Source: WLMZ01 sp039920665 (lineage in GTDB: Bacteria; Actinomycetota; Acidimicrobiia; Acidimicrobiales; Ilumatobacteraceae). From it: 7,900 bases of DNA. The notes beneath the pieces were generated by a model. It did no database searches. It had not been told where the DNA came from and saw only the letters and a list, made by a program, of their open reading frames with translations. Below are positions 1 through 6,917 of the stretch, one piece after another; within the stretch, counting starts at the first letter, position 1, and the number at the start of each line of letters is the position of its first letter. The translations under genes were made by a program, and so were the position numbers. The stretch lies in NCBI GenBank assembly GCA_039920665.1, contig JBDSDH010000281.1:1-7900 (forward strand), given 5' to 3'.

Positions 1-614
1 TCCCGCTTGTGGTGTTGCTGGTGTCGGGAGGCCACACGATGCTGATCGAGATGCAGGGACCGGGCCACTATCGGCTGCTCGGCGAAACCATCGACGACGC
101 GGCCGGTGAGGCGTTCGACAAGGTCGCCCGGTTCCTCGGCCTGGGTTACCCGGGCGGTCCCGCGATCGACCGCGAAAGCCACTATGGCGATCCCACCTCG
201 ATCGCGTTCCCCCGGGCGATCCCGGAGTCGCTCGACTTCAGCTTCAGCGGATTGAAGACGTCGGTGGTCAACTACGTGCGCAAACATCCCGATGCCATCA
301 CGGCCGATGTCGCCGCGTCGTTCCAGATGGCGGTGATCGATTCGCTGATCGCGAAGGCGCGTCGAGCGGCTCGTGACGTCGGGGCGACAGGCATCGCCCT
401 CGGCGGTGGCGTCGCCGCGAACTCGCTGCTGCGCCAACGGTTGCTGGACGCCTGCGCGCAGGATGGCATCCGGGCATTCCTGCCGAGCCGGGCGATGTGC
501 ACGGACAACGCAGCCATGATCGCTGCGGCCGGCTGGCACCGTCTCGGCAGCGACGGCCCGACCTCGCTCGACGCCGGCGCCGATCCGGGCCTGCGGCTCT
601 CGTTCGATCGCTGA
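1..614 (+). CDS. tsaD: TsaD, tRNA N6-threonylcarbamoyladenosine (t6A37) synthase subunit, 5'-truncated by the window edge
   Basis: TsaD transfers the threonylcarbamoyl group from threonylcarbamoyl-AMP to A37 of ANN-decoding tRNAs, in the cytoplasm, working with TsaB and TsaE. The visible 203 codons (reading frame begins at base 3) match the family from about residue 130 of E. coli TsaD, as recalled: SGGHT at bases 24-38, the IDDAAGEAFDK block near 91-122, the DFSFSGLKT block from 234, GGGVAAN at 402-422, and CTDNAAM at 498-518 with the conserved metal-ligand Asp at 504-506. The stop is TGA at 612-614. About 130 N-terminal residues, including the HxxxH metal motif, should lie upstream of the window. 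The first in-frame GTG at base 9 is an internal Val, not a start. No frameshift or missing motif is seen in the part present. The next gene starts 35 bp downstream on the same strand. Confidence 0.96.
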   Translation, partial: PLVVLLVSGGHTMLIEMQGPGHYRLLGETIDDAAGEAFDKVARFLGLGYPGGPAIDRESHYGDPTSIAFPRAIPESLDFSFSGLKTSVVNYVRKHPDAITADVAASFQMAVIDSLIAKARRAARDVGATGIALGGGVAANSLLRQRLLDACAQDGIRAFLPSRAMCTDNAAMIAAAGWHRLGSDGPTSLDAGADPGLRLSFDR

Positions 615-640
615 CGACCCACCGGCACCGCCCGTACACT
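611..640 (+). promoter_or_regulatory. Candidate promoter for the methyltransferase gene, near-leaderless
   Basis: A CTGACG element (611-616), overlapping the tsaD stop codon, is followed after 18 bp by TACACT (635-640), which fits the actinobacterial -10 pattern TAnnnT. The expected transcription start falls at about 647-650, at or just ahead of the ATG at 650. No Shine-Dalgarno sequence precedes that ATG, which agrees with a leaderless or almost leaderless mRNA. The call rests on pattern matching only. Confidence 0.4.
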
Positions 641-649
641 CATGGCCCT

Positions 650-1735
650 ATGAGCCGGCTCCAGATCTACGTCGTCACCGCACCCGGCCTCGAACAGGTG
701 ACGGCTCGAGAGATGTCTCGGCTCGACATGAAAGTCATCGACCTCGGCATCGGCGGGCTCACCTCGTCGATCACATGGCCACAGTTGATGCTCGCCCATC
801 TTCAGTTGCGCACGGCGACCCGCATCCTGGTCCGCCTCGATCGGTTCGAGGCCAGCGGCTTCGGCGACCTCAAGGAAGGTCTGTCGCAGATCCCGTTCCA
901 CAACTGGCTGCCCCGTCACGCAGCGCTCGAGATCAATGCATCGGCCTCGGGTTCGCGACTGACCCACACCGAGGCAATCGAAGAGCGCACCCGCGAAGTC
1001 GTTCGTCGTTCGTACGATCCCGCCCTCGCCTACGAGGGTGGCGTGCACACGTTGCACGTCCGGATCAGCCGCAACATCGCCACCGTCAGCCTCGACGCGA
1101 CGGGCGATCCGCTGTACAAGCGTGGTTGGCGTACATCGGCGGGAGCGGCCCCCGTGCGTGAAACCCTCGCCGCGTCGTTGCTGCAGTGGAGTGGTGCGGT
1201 CAATCACAAGGGTGTGCTCAGCGATCCATGTTGTGGTGCCGGCACGATCATCGTCGAGGCCGCCCAGATCGCCCGCAAGATCCCGGCCGGGCTGAATCGC
1301 ACGTTCGCGTTCGAGAGTTGGTCGCCGGTCGATGCCGACCAGAACGCGAAGTTGCGGGCTGCGGTCCAGGCCGACATTCGTCCTGCCCTCAAGAAGCGCT
1401 ATGTCGCCAGTGACCTCTCGTCGGACATGGTCGACATCGCTCGCGACAACGCAGAACGGGCGGGGGTCGCCGACGACATCACGTTCTCGATCGGTGACGC
1501 CTCCACGCTGGCTTCTGGCGCGTCGGTGGTCACCAATCCGCCGTACGGCGAGCGGATGACGGCCGCCAAGCAGAAGGCGTTGTACCAGGGCCTCGGTCAG
1601 GCCGAGCGACTCGCCGTCATCGCCCCGGCGTCGGGTCTCCCCGCGTTCAAGCGTGAGTTCGACGACACGCTGGCGACCAGCAACGGTGGCATCTCGGTGC
1701 GGTTCGCCAACGCCGGGTTCAGCACCAGGCGTTGA
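650..1735 (+). CDS. THUMP-domain class I SAM methyltransferase, RlmL/UPF0020 type (probable rRNA guanine-N2 methyltransferase)
   Basis: This 361-residue protein has the architecture of the bacterial RlmL N-domain / YpsC family: an N-terminal ferredoxin-like and THUMP RNA-binding region (about residues 1-165, opening with IYVVTAPGLEQVTAREM), then a Rossmann-like methyltransferase domain. The SAM-binding motif I reads DPCCGAGT at 192-199, and the catalytic NPPYGERM motif is at 296-303; NPPY is typical of enzymes that methylate exocyclic amino groups. The likely product is m2G in 23S rRNA, but related families (TrmN/Trm14-like) modify tRNA, so the substrate is inferred and no symbol is given. 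ATG 650 was chosen because homologous sequence begins there, whereas an upstream in-frame ATG at 497 would read through tsaD out of frame. The gene converges on the minus-strand operon, with only 21 bp (1736-1756) between the two stops. Confidence 0.88.
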   Translation: MSRLQIYVVTAPGLEQVTAREMSRLDMKVIDLGIGGLTSSITWPQLMLAHLQLRTATRILVRLDRFEASGFGDLKEGLSQIPFHNWLPRHAALEINASASGSRLTHTEAIEERTREVVRRSYDPALAYEGGVHTLHVRISRNIATVSLDATGDPLYKRGWRTSAGAAPVRETLAASLLQWSGAVNHKGVLSDPCCGAGTIIVEAAQIARKIPAGLNRTFAFESWSPVDADQNAKLRAAVQADIRPALKKRYVASDLSSDMVDIARDNAERAGVADDITFSIGDASTLASGASVVTNPPYGERMTAAKQKALYQGLGQAERLAVIAPASGLPAFKREFDDTLATSNGGISVRFANAGFSTRR

Positions 1736-1756
1736 TCGCGTTTCGCACCGCTCGGC

Positions 1757-4705
1757 TCATTCAGTGACAGTCGCGCTGCGTTCGAGGATGCGGACGCTGG
1801 CTGCGACCGCGGCATAGCCGGCATCGTCGTCGACCCATGTCGACGAGAACGCCGACGCGTCGAGCGTCGTTGCGACGCGCTCCGCATCGGCCGCTACGAG
1901 CCGATCGAAGACGGCGGCCATGTCGGCATTGGAGATCGTCGATGCTGCACCACGGCGGACAGCGGCGGCCACGAACCGGTCCTGGAGCAGGCCCCACCGG
2001 CCACGTTGGCGGCGGCGCCACCAGGCTCGTCCGAATCGGCGCGCGGACAGCGCGATCCCGAGCCCGGCAACGGCGGCGAGCAGCAACGTGATGTGATCGC
2101 CGGCCAGGCGTGTCACGGCTTGGATCAGATCGCCCCCGATCGTCGATCGGTCTGCCTCGCCGGCGAGCGGCACCGACGCGGTCGGGTCGAAGGCGACCCA
2201 TCCGGCGCTCGGGAAACGCACTTCCACCCAGGCGTGTGCGTCGCTGGCCCGGCTGATCCAGACGCCCGCGATCTCGTCCCGGTCGCTGGGGACGTAGCCG
2301 GTCGCGACCCTTGCCGGGATGCCGAGCGACCGCAGAAGGATCGCTGTGGACGTCGCGATCTGTTCGCAGAAGCCGCGCCGGGACTCGAACAGGAAGTCGT
2401 CGACAGCGTCGACGCCCACCGGGGGCACGCTGGCATCGAGGTCGTACTCGACGTGCTCGCCGAGCCACTGCTGGACCGACAGGATCGTGTCGTAGGTCGA
2501 CGGTGAACCGGCGGCGAGTTCGGCTGCGAGATTGCGAGTGCGGGTCGTGGTGGACGCCGCGAGCTGCACGAACTCGGGCGGCGAACCGAGTGCTGCGAGG
2601 TCACCATCGGCGCGCAGGCTCGCCGCGGTTGCCCCGGATCGTTGCGAAATGACGGTGTAGGCGCTGCCGGCCGGGAGCACCACGTCGGCGCGCAACGCGC
2701 CGTCGGGACGTTGCCAGATCGGCGCATCGAGCAGCACCCGCGTGGGTCGGCCGGCGGCGAACACGAGGTTGGGCAGATCGACCTCGGCGTAGAACGTCTG
2801 GATGAAATCGGCGGCCGCCATGCCTCGAACGTCACCGGTCGACAATCCGATCGAGTGTTCAGGTCCTTCGCTGCGCGAGCCGATGTCAGGATCGACGTAC
2901 CACGTGCGCCCGTCGAATTCGCTGAACGTCTGGCCTCGCCAGAAGTCCGGATACGGCGAACGCACCCGGAGGACCACCGTGTCGCCGAGGTCGCCGCGGA
3001 GCGACGTGTCCATCGTCGGGCTGAATCCGGGGTAGCTCCCCGCGCCGCCGTCGCTGTCCGAGGTGGAGCCGGTCCGACTCGTGATGGCGTCGCTCGAACC
3101 TCCGAGCAACGGCGATCCGTCCGGCGCAGCGAGGGCACCGTCATTCCCGGTCGGTCGACGCTCCTCGAGCCAACTCGGCAGGGTCAACTGCGCCGGGCCG
3201 CGCGGGATCGGAATGACGGCGAGGATCACCAGCACAGCCAGCGCCGAACCGATCGCCCCTGCGGTGCGCCCCGTGACCACCCGCCGACGTGAACGCGCAG
3301 CGCCCACGTCGTGTTCCTGGCGATCTGCCCGGGTGATCGTCAGCAAGCCTGCGCCGAGCACGGACGCAGAGATCAGCAACCAGATCGCAAGTTGTTCGTC
3401 GACGCGCACGCCGGCGGAGTACGCGATCAGCATCGATGAACATGCCAGCGACACGCGGGCAGCGCGACGATCGACGCATTCGAACCCTTGGAGCACGACG
3501 AGGGCGACGAGCAGTTGGGGAAGCAGGAAGCGCAGCGATGTGACGACGCTCGTGACCGATGAGAGATCGATCAGCAGCGCTCCGACGCCGGTCGCGGTCA
3601 CTGCTCCGGCGAGTTGTCGGATCGACCGCCACCGGTCTCGCGTCAGCGAAGTCGTCGCCGCGCCGGCTGCGGTCGCGGCGAGCACGACGGCCACGTGTCC
3701 GGTCTCGTAGCCGAGCGGCTGGAGCAACATCACGAGCGGCGCGGCGCCAGCGGCGGCGACCAGCCAGCGCCCGCTGGTCGTCAAGGCCGATGTCGGTTCG
3801 GCAACCGTCAGCCGCAGCACGCGCCGCCACCACGGAGTGCTTGGTGCAGCGTCTGTTCGCCCGGCGAATGTCGCGCACCACCGATGCACCGCAGCGCTGC
3901 CGAGCAGTTCGTGCGGGTCGCCACCGTCGACGCTCACGGCGACCCGAGCCCCCGCATCGATACCGCGCTCGAGGGATCGGCGGAGGCGCGCGGCCTGATC
4001 ATCGGCGTCGTCGGTGGCGAGCGTCGCGGCGACGACCCACGTGTCGTCGCGATCGCGAAGCCGTTGGCGGATCACCAGTTCGCCGCTGCGCAGACTGGAA
4101 GGCCAGTGCACGGCACTCACCTCGTCACCATCGCGCCAGACGCGGACACCGTCGACGTCGTCGCGTCCAGCGCGTGACCCAGGTCCGAAACCGGCGCTGG
4201 CGAGATCGCGATGCTGCTCGATCGGGGCTCCATCGTCGCCCGGCCGTGGTGCGACCCACAGCGTCGCGATCGGTACGACGATCGTCCGCCGCCACCACAC
4301 CAGTCCCAACCAGCCGGCGCTGGACAGTTGCGCCGTGACCTCGTCGTACGCGCCCCGGCGGGGCGCGGTACCAACGGCCACTGTCGAGCCCGTTGCAAGT
4401 CGGCTCTCGGCAACTGTCTCGTCACCGCACAGCAGTTGCAGCCGGATCGGCTGCTGGGACGTCGACGTGATCCGCCACGCGAGCGGATCGCCGGCGGTCG
4501 CCTCGACATCGGTCGCAACCGACCCGATCGACACCGAGCGCAGCACCATCCAGCCGGTCATCATTGCGGCCGGCATCGTCACCGCGCCGAGCGCGAGCAG
4601 GATGACAACCGCGGTGGCGCCGGTGAGGAGTGCAATCGACAATGACGCCGCCCATGCTGCGACGAGTGCCGTGGCGCCCGGTGCGAGCCCGATCGGACGG
4701 GTCAT
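1757..4705 (-). CDS. DUF58-DUF3488/TgpA-like transglutaminase fusion, multi-pass membrane protein
   Basis: A 982-residue protein joining two genes that are usually separate neighbours. Residues about 11-53 form a two-segment membrane hairpin. Residues about 60-290 are a DUF58 domain with its signature near 188-214 (VWRDGDEV...VHWPSSLRSGELVIRQ). About seven membrane segments follow between 313 and 500 (DUF3488 region), then a Ser/Gly-rich linker (about 515-570). A transglutaminase-like extracytoplasmic domain has FRGQT-like and DGRTWY motifs near 589-603 and an intact triad: Cys780 in RRGFCEQ, His824 in DAHAWVEV, Asp840 in FDPTAS. A membrane segment at about 870-888 and an Arg-rich cytoplasmic tail, perhaps a diverged DUF4129, end it. 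The count (2+7+1) puts DUF58 and the tail inside and the enzyme domain outside. The ATG overlaps the stop of moxR (ATGA), so translation is probably coupled; only a weak GGCGG lies upstream. Substrate and biological role are unknown; TgpA-type proteins are linked to the envelope. Confidence 0.9.
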   Translation of the reverse strand: MTRPIGLAPGATALVAAWAASLSIALLTGATAVVILLALGAVTMPAAMMTGWMVLRSVSIGSVATDVEATAGDPLAWRITSTSQQPIRLQLLCGDETVAESRLATGSTVAVGTAPRRGAYDEVTAQLSSAGWLGLVWWRRTIVVPIATLWVAPRPGDDGAPIEQHRDLASAGFGPGSRAGRDDVDGVRVWRDGDEVSAVHWPSSLRSGELVIRQRLRDRDDTWVVAATLATDDADDQAARLRRSLERGIDAGARVAVSVDGGDPHELLGSAAVHRWCATFAGRTDAAPSTPWWRRVLRLTVAEPTSALTTSGRWLVAAAGAAPLVMLLQPLGYETGHVAVVLAATAAGAATTSLTRDRWRSIRQLAGAVTATGVGALLIDLSSVTSVVTSLRFLLPQLLVALVVLQGFECVDRRAARVSLACSSMLIAYSAGVRVDEQLAIWLLISASVLGAGLLTITRADRQEHDVGAARSRRRVVTGRTAGAIGSALAVLVILAVIPIPRGPAQLTLPSWLEERRPTGNDGALAAPDGSPLLGGSSDAITSRTGSTSDSDGGAGSYPGFSPTMDTSLRGDLGDTVVLRVRSPYPDFWRGQTFSEFDGRTWYVDPDIGSRSEGPEHSIGLSTGDVRGMAAADFIQTFYAEVDLPNLVFAAGRPTRVLLDAPIWQRPDGALRADVVLPAGSAYTVISQRSGATAASLRADGDLAALGSPPEFVQLAASTTTRTRNLAAELAAGSPSTYDTILSVQQWLGEHVEYDLDASVPPVGVDAVDDFLFESRRGFCEQIATSTAILLRSLGIPARVATGYVPSDRDEIAGVWISRASDAHAWVEVRFPSAGWVAFDPTASVPLAGEADRSTIGGDLIQAVTRLAGDHITLLLAAVAGLGIALSARRFGRAWWRRRQRGRWGLLQDRFVAAAVRRGAASTISNADMAAVFDRLVAADAERVATTLDASAFSSTWVDDDAGYAAVAASVRILERSATVTE

Positions 4706-5664
4706 CGACGGGGTGCCGCCACGGCGCGCAAGCAGTCGGCGACGATCTCGGCCGCGAGGCTGCGATCGCCCGAGACGACGAGACGATGAGCGATAGCGCT
4801 GTTGGCGGACCGGGCGACATCGTGCGGTGCGACGTGGTCGCGACCATCCATCATCGCGAACGCGCGAGCAAGGGCGATCATCGCCACCCCGGCACGTGTC
4901 GATGCGCCGAGACGAACTCGGGGGTGATCCCGGGTGGCCTGGAGGATGTCGACCGCGTAGCGAGCAACTGGGTCGGCGAGGTGGGTCGTCGAGACGAGCC
5001 GCTGTCCGGTTGCGACATCGGCCAGCGAAACGTCGGCAGAGACATCGGCGAGTCGGGTGCGACCGCGCCGGCCGGTGAGCACATCGACCTCCTCGTCCGG
5101 AGTGGCCCGGCCGAGGCTGAGTGCCGCCATGAACCGGTCGGTCACACCCTCTGCGAGTGGGTACGTGCCGGCCATCTCGACCGGGTTCTGGGTCGCGACG
5201 AGCAGAAACGGCGAGGGCACGGGATGGGCCACGCCGTCGACGGTGACGTGGCCTTCCTCGAGCACCTCCAGCAGGGCCGATTGGGCGCGGGCATTGGCTC
5301 GGTTGAGCTCGTCGAACAGCACGACGTTGGCGAACAACGGCCCGGGTCGAAAGTGCAGACCGAGCCCGTCGGCATTCGGGGCCATCGATCCAATCACGTC
5401 CGACGGCAGCAGGTCGGCGGTGCCCTGGATCCGTGAGAACGATCCTCCGACTGCCGCCGCGATTCCTTGCGCCAGCAGTGTCTTGCCGACACCGGGGATG
5501 TCCTCGATCAACAGGTGTCCGCCCGCGAGGACGGTCGCTGTGGCGATCTCGATCTGTTGTCGCCGACCGGCGATCAGGCCGGAGATCGAATCCGCGATTC
5601 CTGCCGCGACCCGTTGAGCGTCCGCGAGCGCGAGAGGTCGATCGGATGTCAGCAACGCGGTCAT
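4702..5664 (-). CDS. MoxR-family AAA+ ATPase
   Basis: A 320-residue cytoplasmic AAA+ ATPase of the MoxR group, thought to act as a chaperone-like remodeller of partner proteins, often DUF58 or von Willebrand A proteins encoded beside it. Visible motifs: Walker A DIPGVGKT (55-62); the MoxR-typical RIQ..ADLLPSDVIG (79-92); Walker B VVLFDE (114-119) followed by LNRAN; sensor 1 ATQNP (157-161); GTYPLAEGVTDRF (166-178) with the likely arginine finger Arg177; and sensor 2 GASTRA (253-258). The length is normal for the family and no motif is missing. It is the first gene of the minus-strand operon. Its TGA overlaps the ATG of the DUF58-transglutaminase fusion by the ATGA arrangement, so its natural client is probably the DUF58 part of that protein. 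The ATG lies five bases from a -10-like hexamer and has no Shine-Dalgarno, suggesting a leaderless message. Confidence 0.94.
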   Translation of the reverse strand: MTALLTSDRPLALADAQRVAAGIADSISGLIAGRRQQIEIATATVLAGGHLLIEDIPGVGKTLLAQGIAAAVGGSFSRIQGTADLLPSDVIGSMAPNADGLGLHFRPGPLFANVVLFDELNRANARAQSALLEVLEEGHVTVDGVAHPVPSPFLLVATQNPVEMAGTYPLAEGVTDRFMAALSLGRATPDEEVDVLTGRRGRTRLADVSADVSLADVATGQRLVSTTHLADPVARYAVDILQATRDHPRVRLGASTRAGVAMIALARAFAMMDGRDHVAPHDVARSANSAIAHRLVVSGDRSLAAEIVADCLRAVAAPRR

Positions 5665-5669
5665 GGTTG

Positions 5670-5698
5670 ATCATCGGCCGGAAAGGCTGCGACCTCAA
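5670..5698 (-). promoter_or_regulatory. Candidate promoter of the moxR-transglutaminase operon
   Basis: Read on the minus strand, TTGAGG (plus-strand 5693-5698) is followed after 17 bp by GATGAT (plus-strand 5670-5675). The predicted start is at 5663-5664, the first bases of the moxR ATG, so the transcript would be leaderless. The hexamers match consensus only partly, and there is no experimental support. Confidence 0.4.
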
Positions 5699-5713
5699 GC
5701 GATAGCCTTTTCC
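5680..5713. repeat. Inverted repeat in the divergent moxR/dus promoter region (possible operator)
   Basis: AAAGGCT at 5682-5688 is repeated in perfect inverted form as AGCCTTT at 5704-5710, with 15 bp between. Allowing one extra T the arms extend to GGAAAGGCT (5680-5688) and AGCCTTTTCC (5704-5713). Half-site centres are 22 bp apart, about two helical turns, putting both on the same DNA face. The right arm covers the dus -10 candidate, and the moxR -35 candidate sits in the centre. The element lies upstream of both predicted leaderless mRNAs, so it would act as DNA rather than as an RNA hairpin. Confidence 0.45.
5703..5708 (+). promoter_or_regulatory. Candidate -10 element for the dus-maf unit, leaderless start
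   Basis: TAGCCT fits the TAnnnT pattern, and its last base is seven bases before the G of the GTG at 5715, so +1 would be the start codon itself. No good -35 hexamer is visible at the right spacing; TTGATC at 5667-5672 is too far away. The TAG of the hexamer is also an in-frame stop, which makes GTG 5715 the most upstream possible start. Confidence 0.4.
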
Positions 5714-5714
5714 C

Positions 5715-6917
5715 GTGTCCTCCCCAGCGCTGACTGCGAACCCCGTGACGTCTGCAACGGCGCCGTCGGCCATCACGCCGGTCGACGTGCAGCCACTGCA
5801 ACTCGGCGATCACGCGATCTGGCCGCCGGTGGTGCTGGCACCAATGGCCGGCGTGACCAATGCTCCGTTCCGCGCGATGTGCCGACGGTTCGCATCGGAT
5901 CTCGTCTACGTCAACGAGATGGTGATGGCCACGGCGCTCGTGCACGGCAATGCCAAGACAGCGCGGATGGCCACGTTCGGTCCCGACGAGACCTTCCGCA
6001 GCCTGCAGATCTACGGCAGCGATCCAGCGATGATCGGCGAGGCCGTCCGTCGACTCGCCACCGAAGATCGCGTCGATCACATCGATCTCAACTTCGGTTG
6101 TCCGGCGGTCAAGGTCACCCGCAAAGGTGGCGGCGCAGCGGTGCCCGTCAAGCCGAACCTGTTGCGGGCGATCCTACGTGCGGTGGTCAGCGGCGCATCG
6201 CCGTACGGCATTCCGGTGACCGCCAAGTTCCGGATGGGTATCGACGACGATTTGCTCACGTTCGTGCGCACCGGCCAGATCGCGGAGGAAGAAGGCGTTG
6301 CCGCGATCGCGCTGCATGCCCGCACCGCCCAGCAGCACTACGCCGGTGAGGCCAACTGGGATGCGATCGGCGAGCTCAAAGCAGCGGTCGACACCATTCC
6401 GGTGCTCGGCAACGGCGACATCTGGGAAGCTTCGGATGCGATCCGGATGGTCGCCCACACCGGCTGCGACGGCGTCGTCATCGGACGCGGCTGCCTCGGA
6501 CGGCCATGGCTGTTCGGACATCTCGTCGCGGCATTCAATGGCGAGCCCGTGCCGGAGTCGCCGACGCTCGGATTCGTCGCCGGCCAGATGGCAGACCACT
6601 GCCGGTTGATGGCCGATCAACTCGGCGAGGACAGCGCGGTCCGCGACTTCCGCAAGCACACCTCGTGGTATCTCACCGGGTACCCGGTCGGGGGCGAAAC
6701 GCGGGGTCGGTTCAGCCAGATCGGGTCGCTCGCCGAACTCGACGATCTGCTCGCCCAACTCGACCCCACGCTCGTGCTCGTGCCCGGCGGCGAACGGATC
6801 CGCCGAGGTCACACCAACGGCCCGATTCGGGTCGTGCTACCCCATGGTTATCTCGACGACCTCGACGACGCGACACCGCCTGACGACGGCCATGTGATGG
6901 CGCTCAGCGGTGGCTGA
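5715..6917 (+). CDS. dusB: tRNA-dihydrouridine synthase, DusB type
   Basis: This FMN-dependent enzyme uses NADPH to reduce specific uridines to dihydrouridine in tRNA, in the cytoplasm. The 400-residue product shows the TIM-barrel Dus signature: APMAGVT at 42-48 (FMN site), LNFGCP with catalytic Cys129, VTRKGGGAA at 134-142, KFRMG with conserved Lys171, LHART with His201, LGNGDI at 231-236 and GRG at 257-259 (phosphate binding). The C-terminal helical domain includes KHTSWYLTGYPVGG. The GGGAA variant after the active site is, from memory, common in actinobacterial DusB. The first 25 or so residues are low-complexity (Ser, Thr, Ala, Pro). GTG 5715 is chosen because it coincides with the predicted transcription start and follows an in-frame TAG; in-frame GTGs at 5745 and 5787 are alternatives, the latter giving a more usual N-terminus. 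It overlaps maf by 8 bp. Confidence 0.95.
   Translation: MSSPALTANPVTSATAPSAITPVDVQPLQLGDHAIWPPVVLAPMAGVTNAPFRAMCRRFASDLVYVNEMVMATALVHGNAKTARMATFGPDETFRSLQIYGSDPAMIGEAVRRLATEDRVDHIDLNFGCPAVKVTRKGGGAAVPVKPNLLRAILRAVVSGASPYGIPVTAKFRMGIDDDLLTFVRTGQIAEEEGVAAIALHARTAQQHYAGEANWDAIGELKAAVDTIPVLGNGDIWEASDAIRMVAHTGCDGVVIGRGCLGRPWLFGHLVAAFNGEPVPESPTLGFVAGQMADHCRLMADQLGEDSAVRDFRKHTSWYLTGYPVGGETRGRFSQIGSLAELDDLLAQLDPTLVLVPGGERIRRGHTNGPIRVVLPHGYLDDLDDATPPDDGHVMALSGG

Noticed and set aside
272..1207. A 311-codon minus-strand open frame across tsaD and the methyltransferase
   Set aside because: It covers two recognisable plus-strand genes and shows no conserved motif or start signal.
3559..4796. Long plus-strand open frames opposite the fusion gene
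   Set aside because: They are Arg/Ser/Pro-rich, have no recognisable motif, and lie antisense to a clearly conserved protein.
5680..5713. Intrinsic terminator (stem AAAGGCT/AGCCTTT followed by T residues)
   Set aside because: The loop is long (15 bases), the T run is short, and no plus-strand gene ends there because moxR is read away on the minus strand.
4706..5776. A 357-codon upstream extension of the fusion reading frame across the whole of moxR, giving a 1339-residue open frame
   Set aside because: The same strand in another frame encodes all MoxR motifs; the extension is Arg/Pro-rich shadow sequence typical of GC-rich DNA, and the membrane protein begins naturally at ATG 4705.
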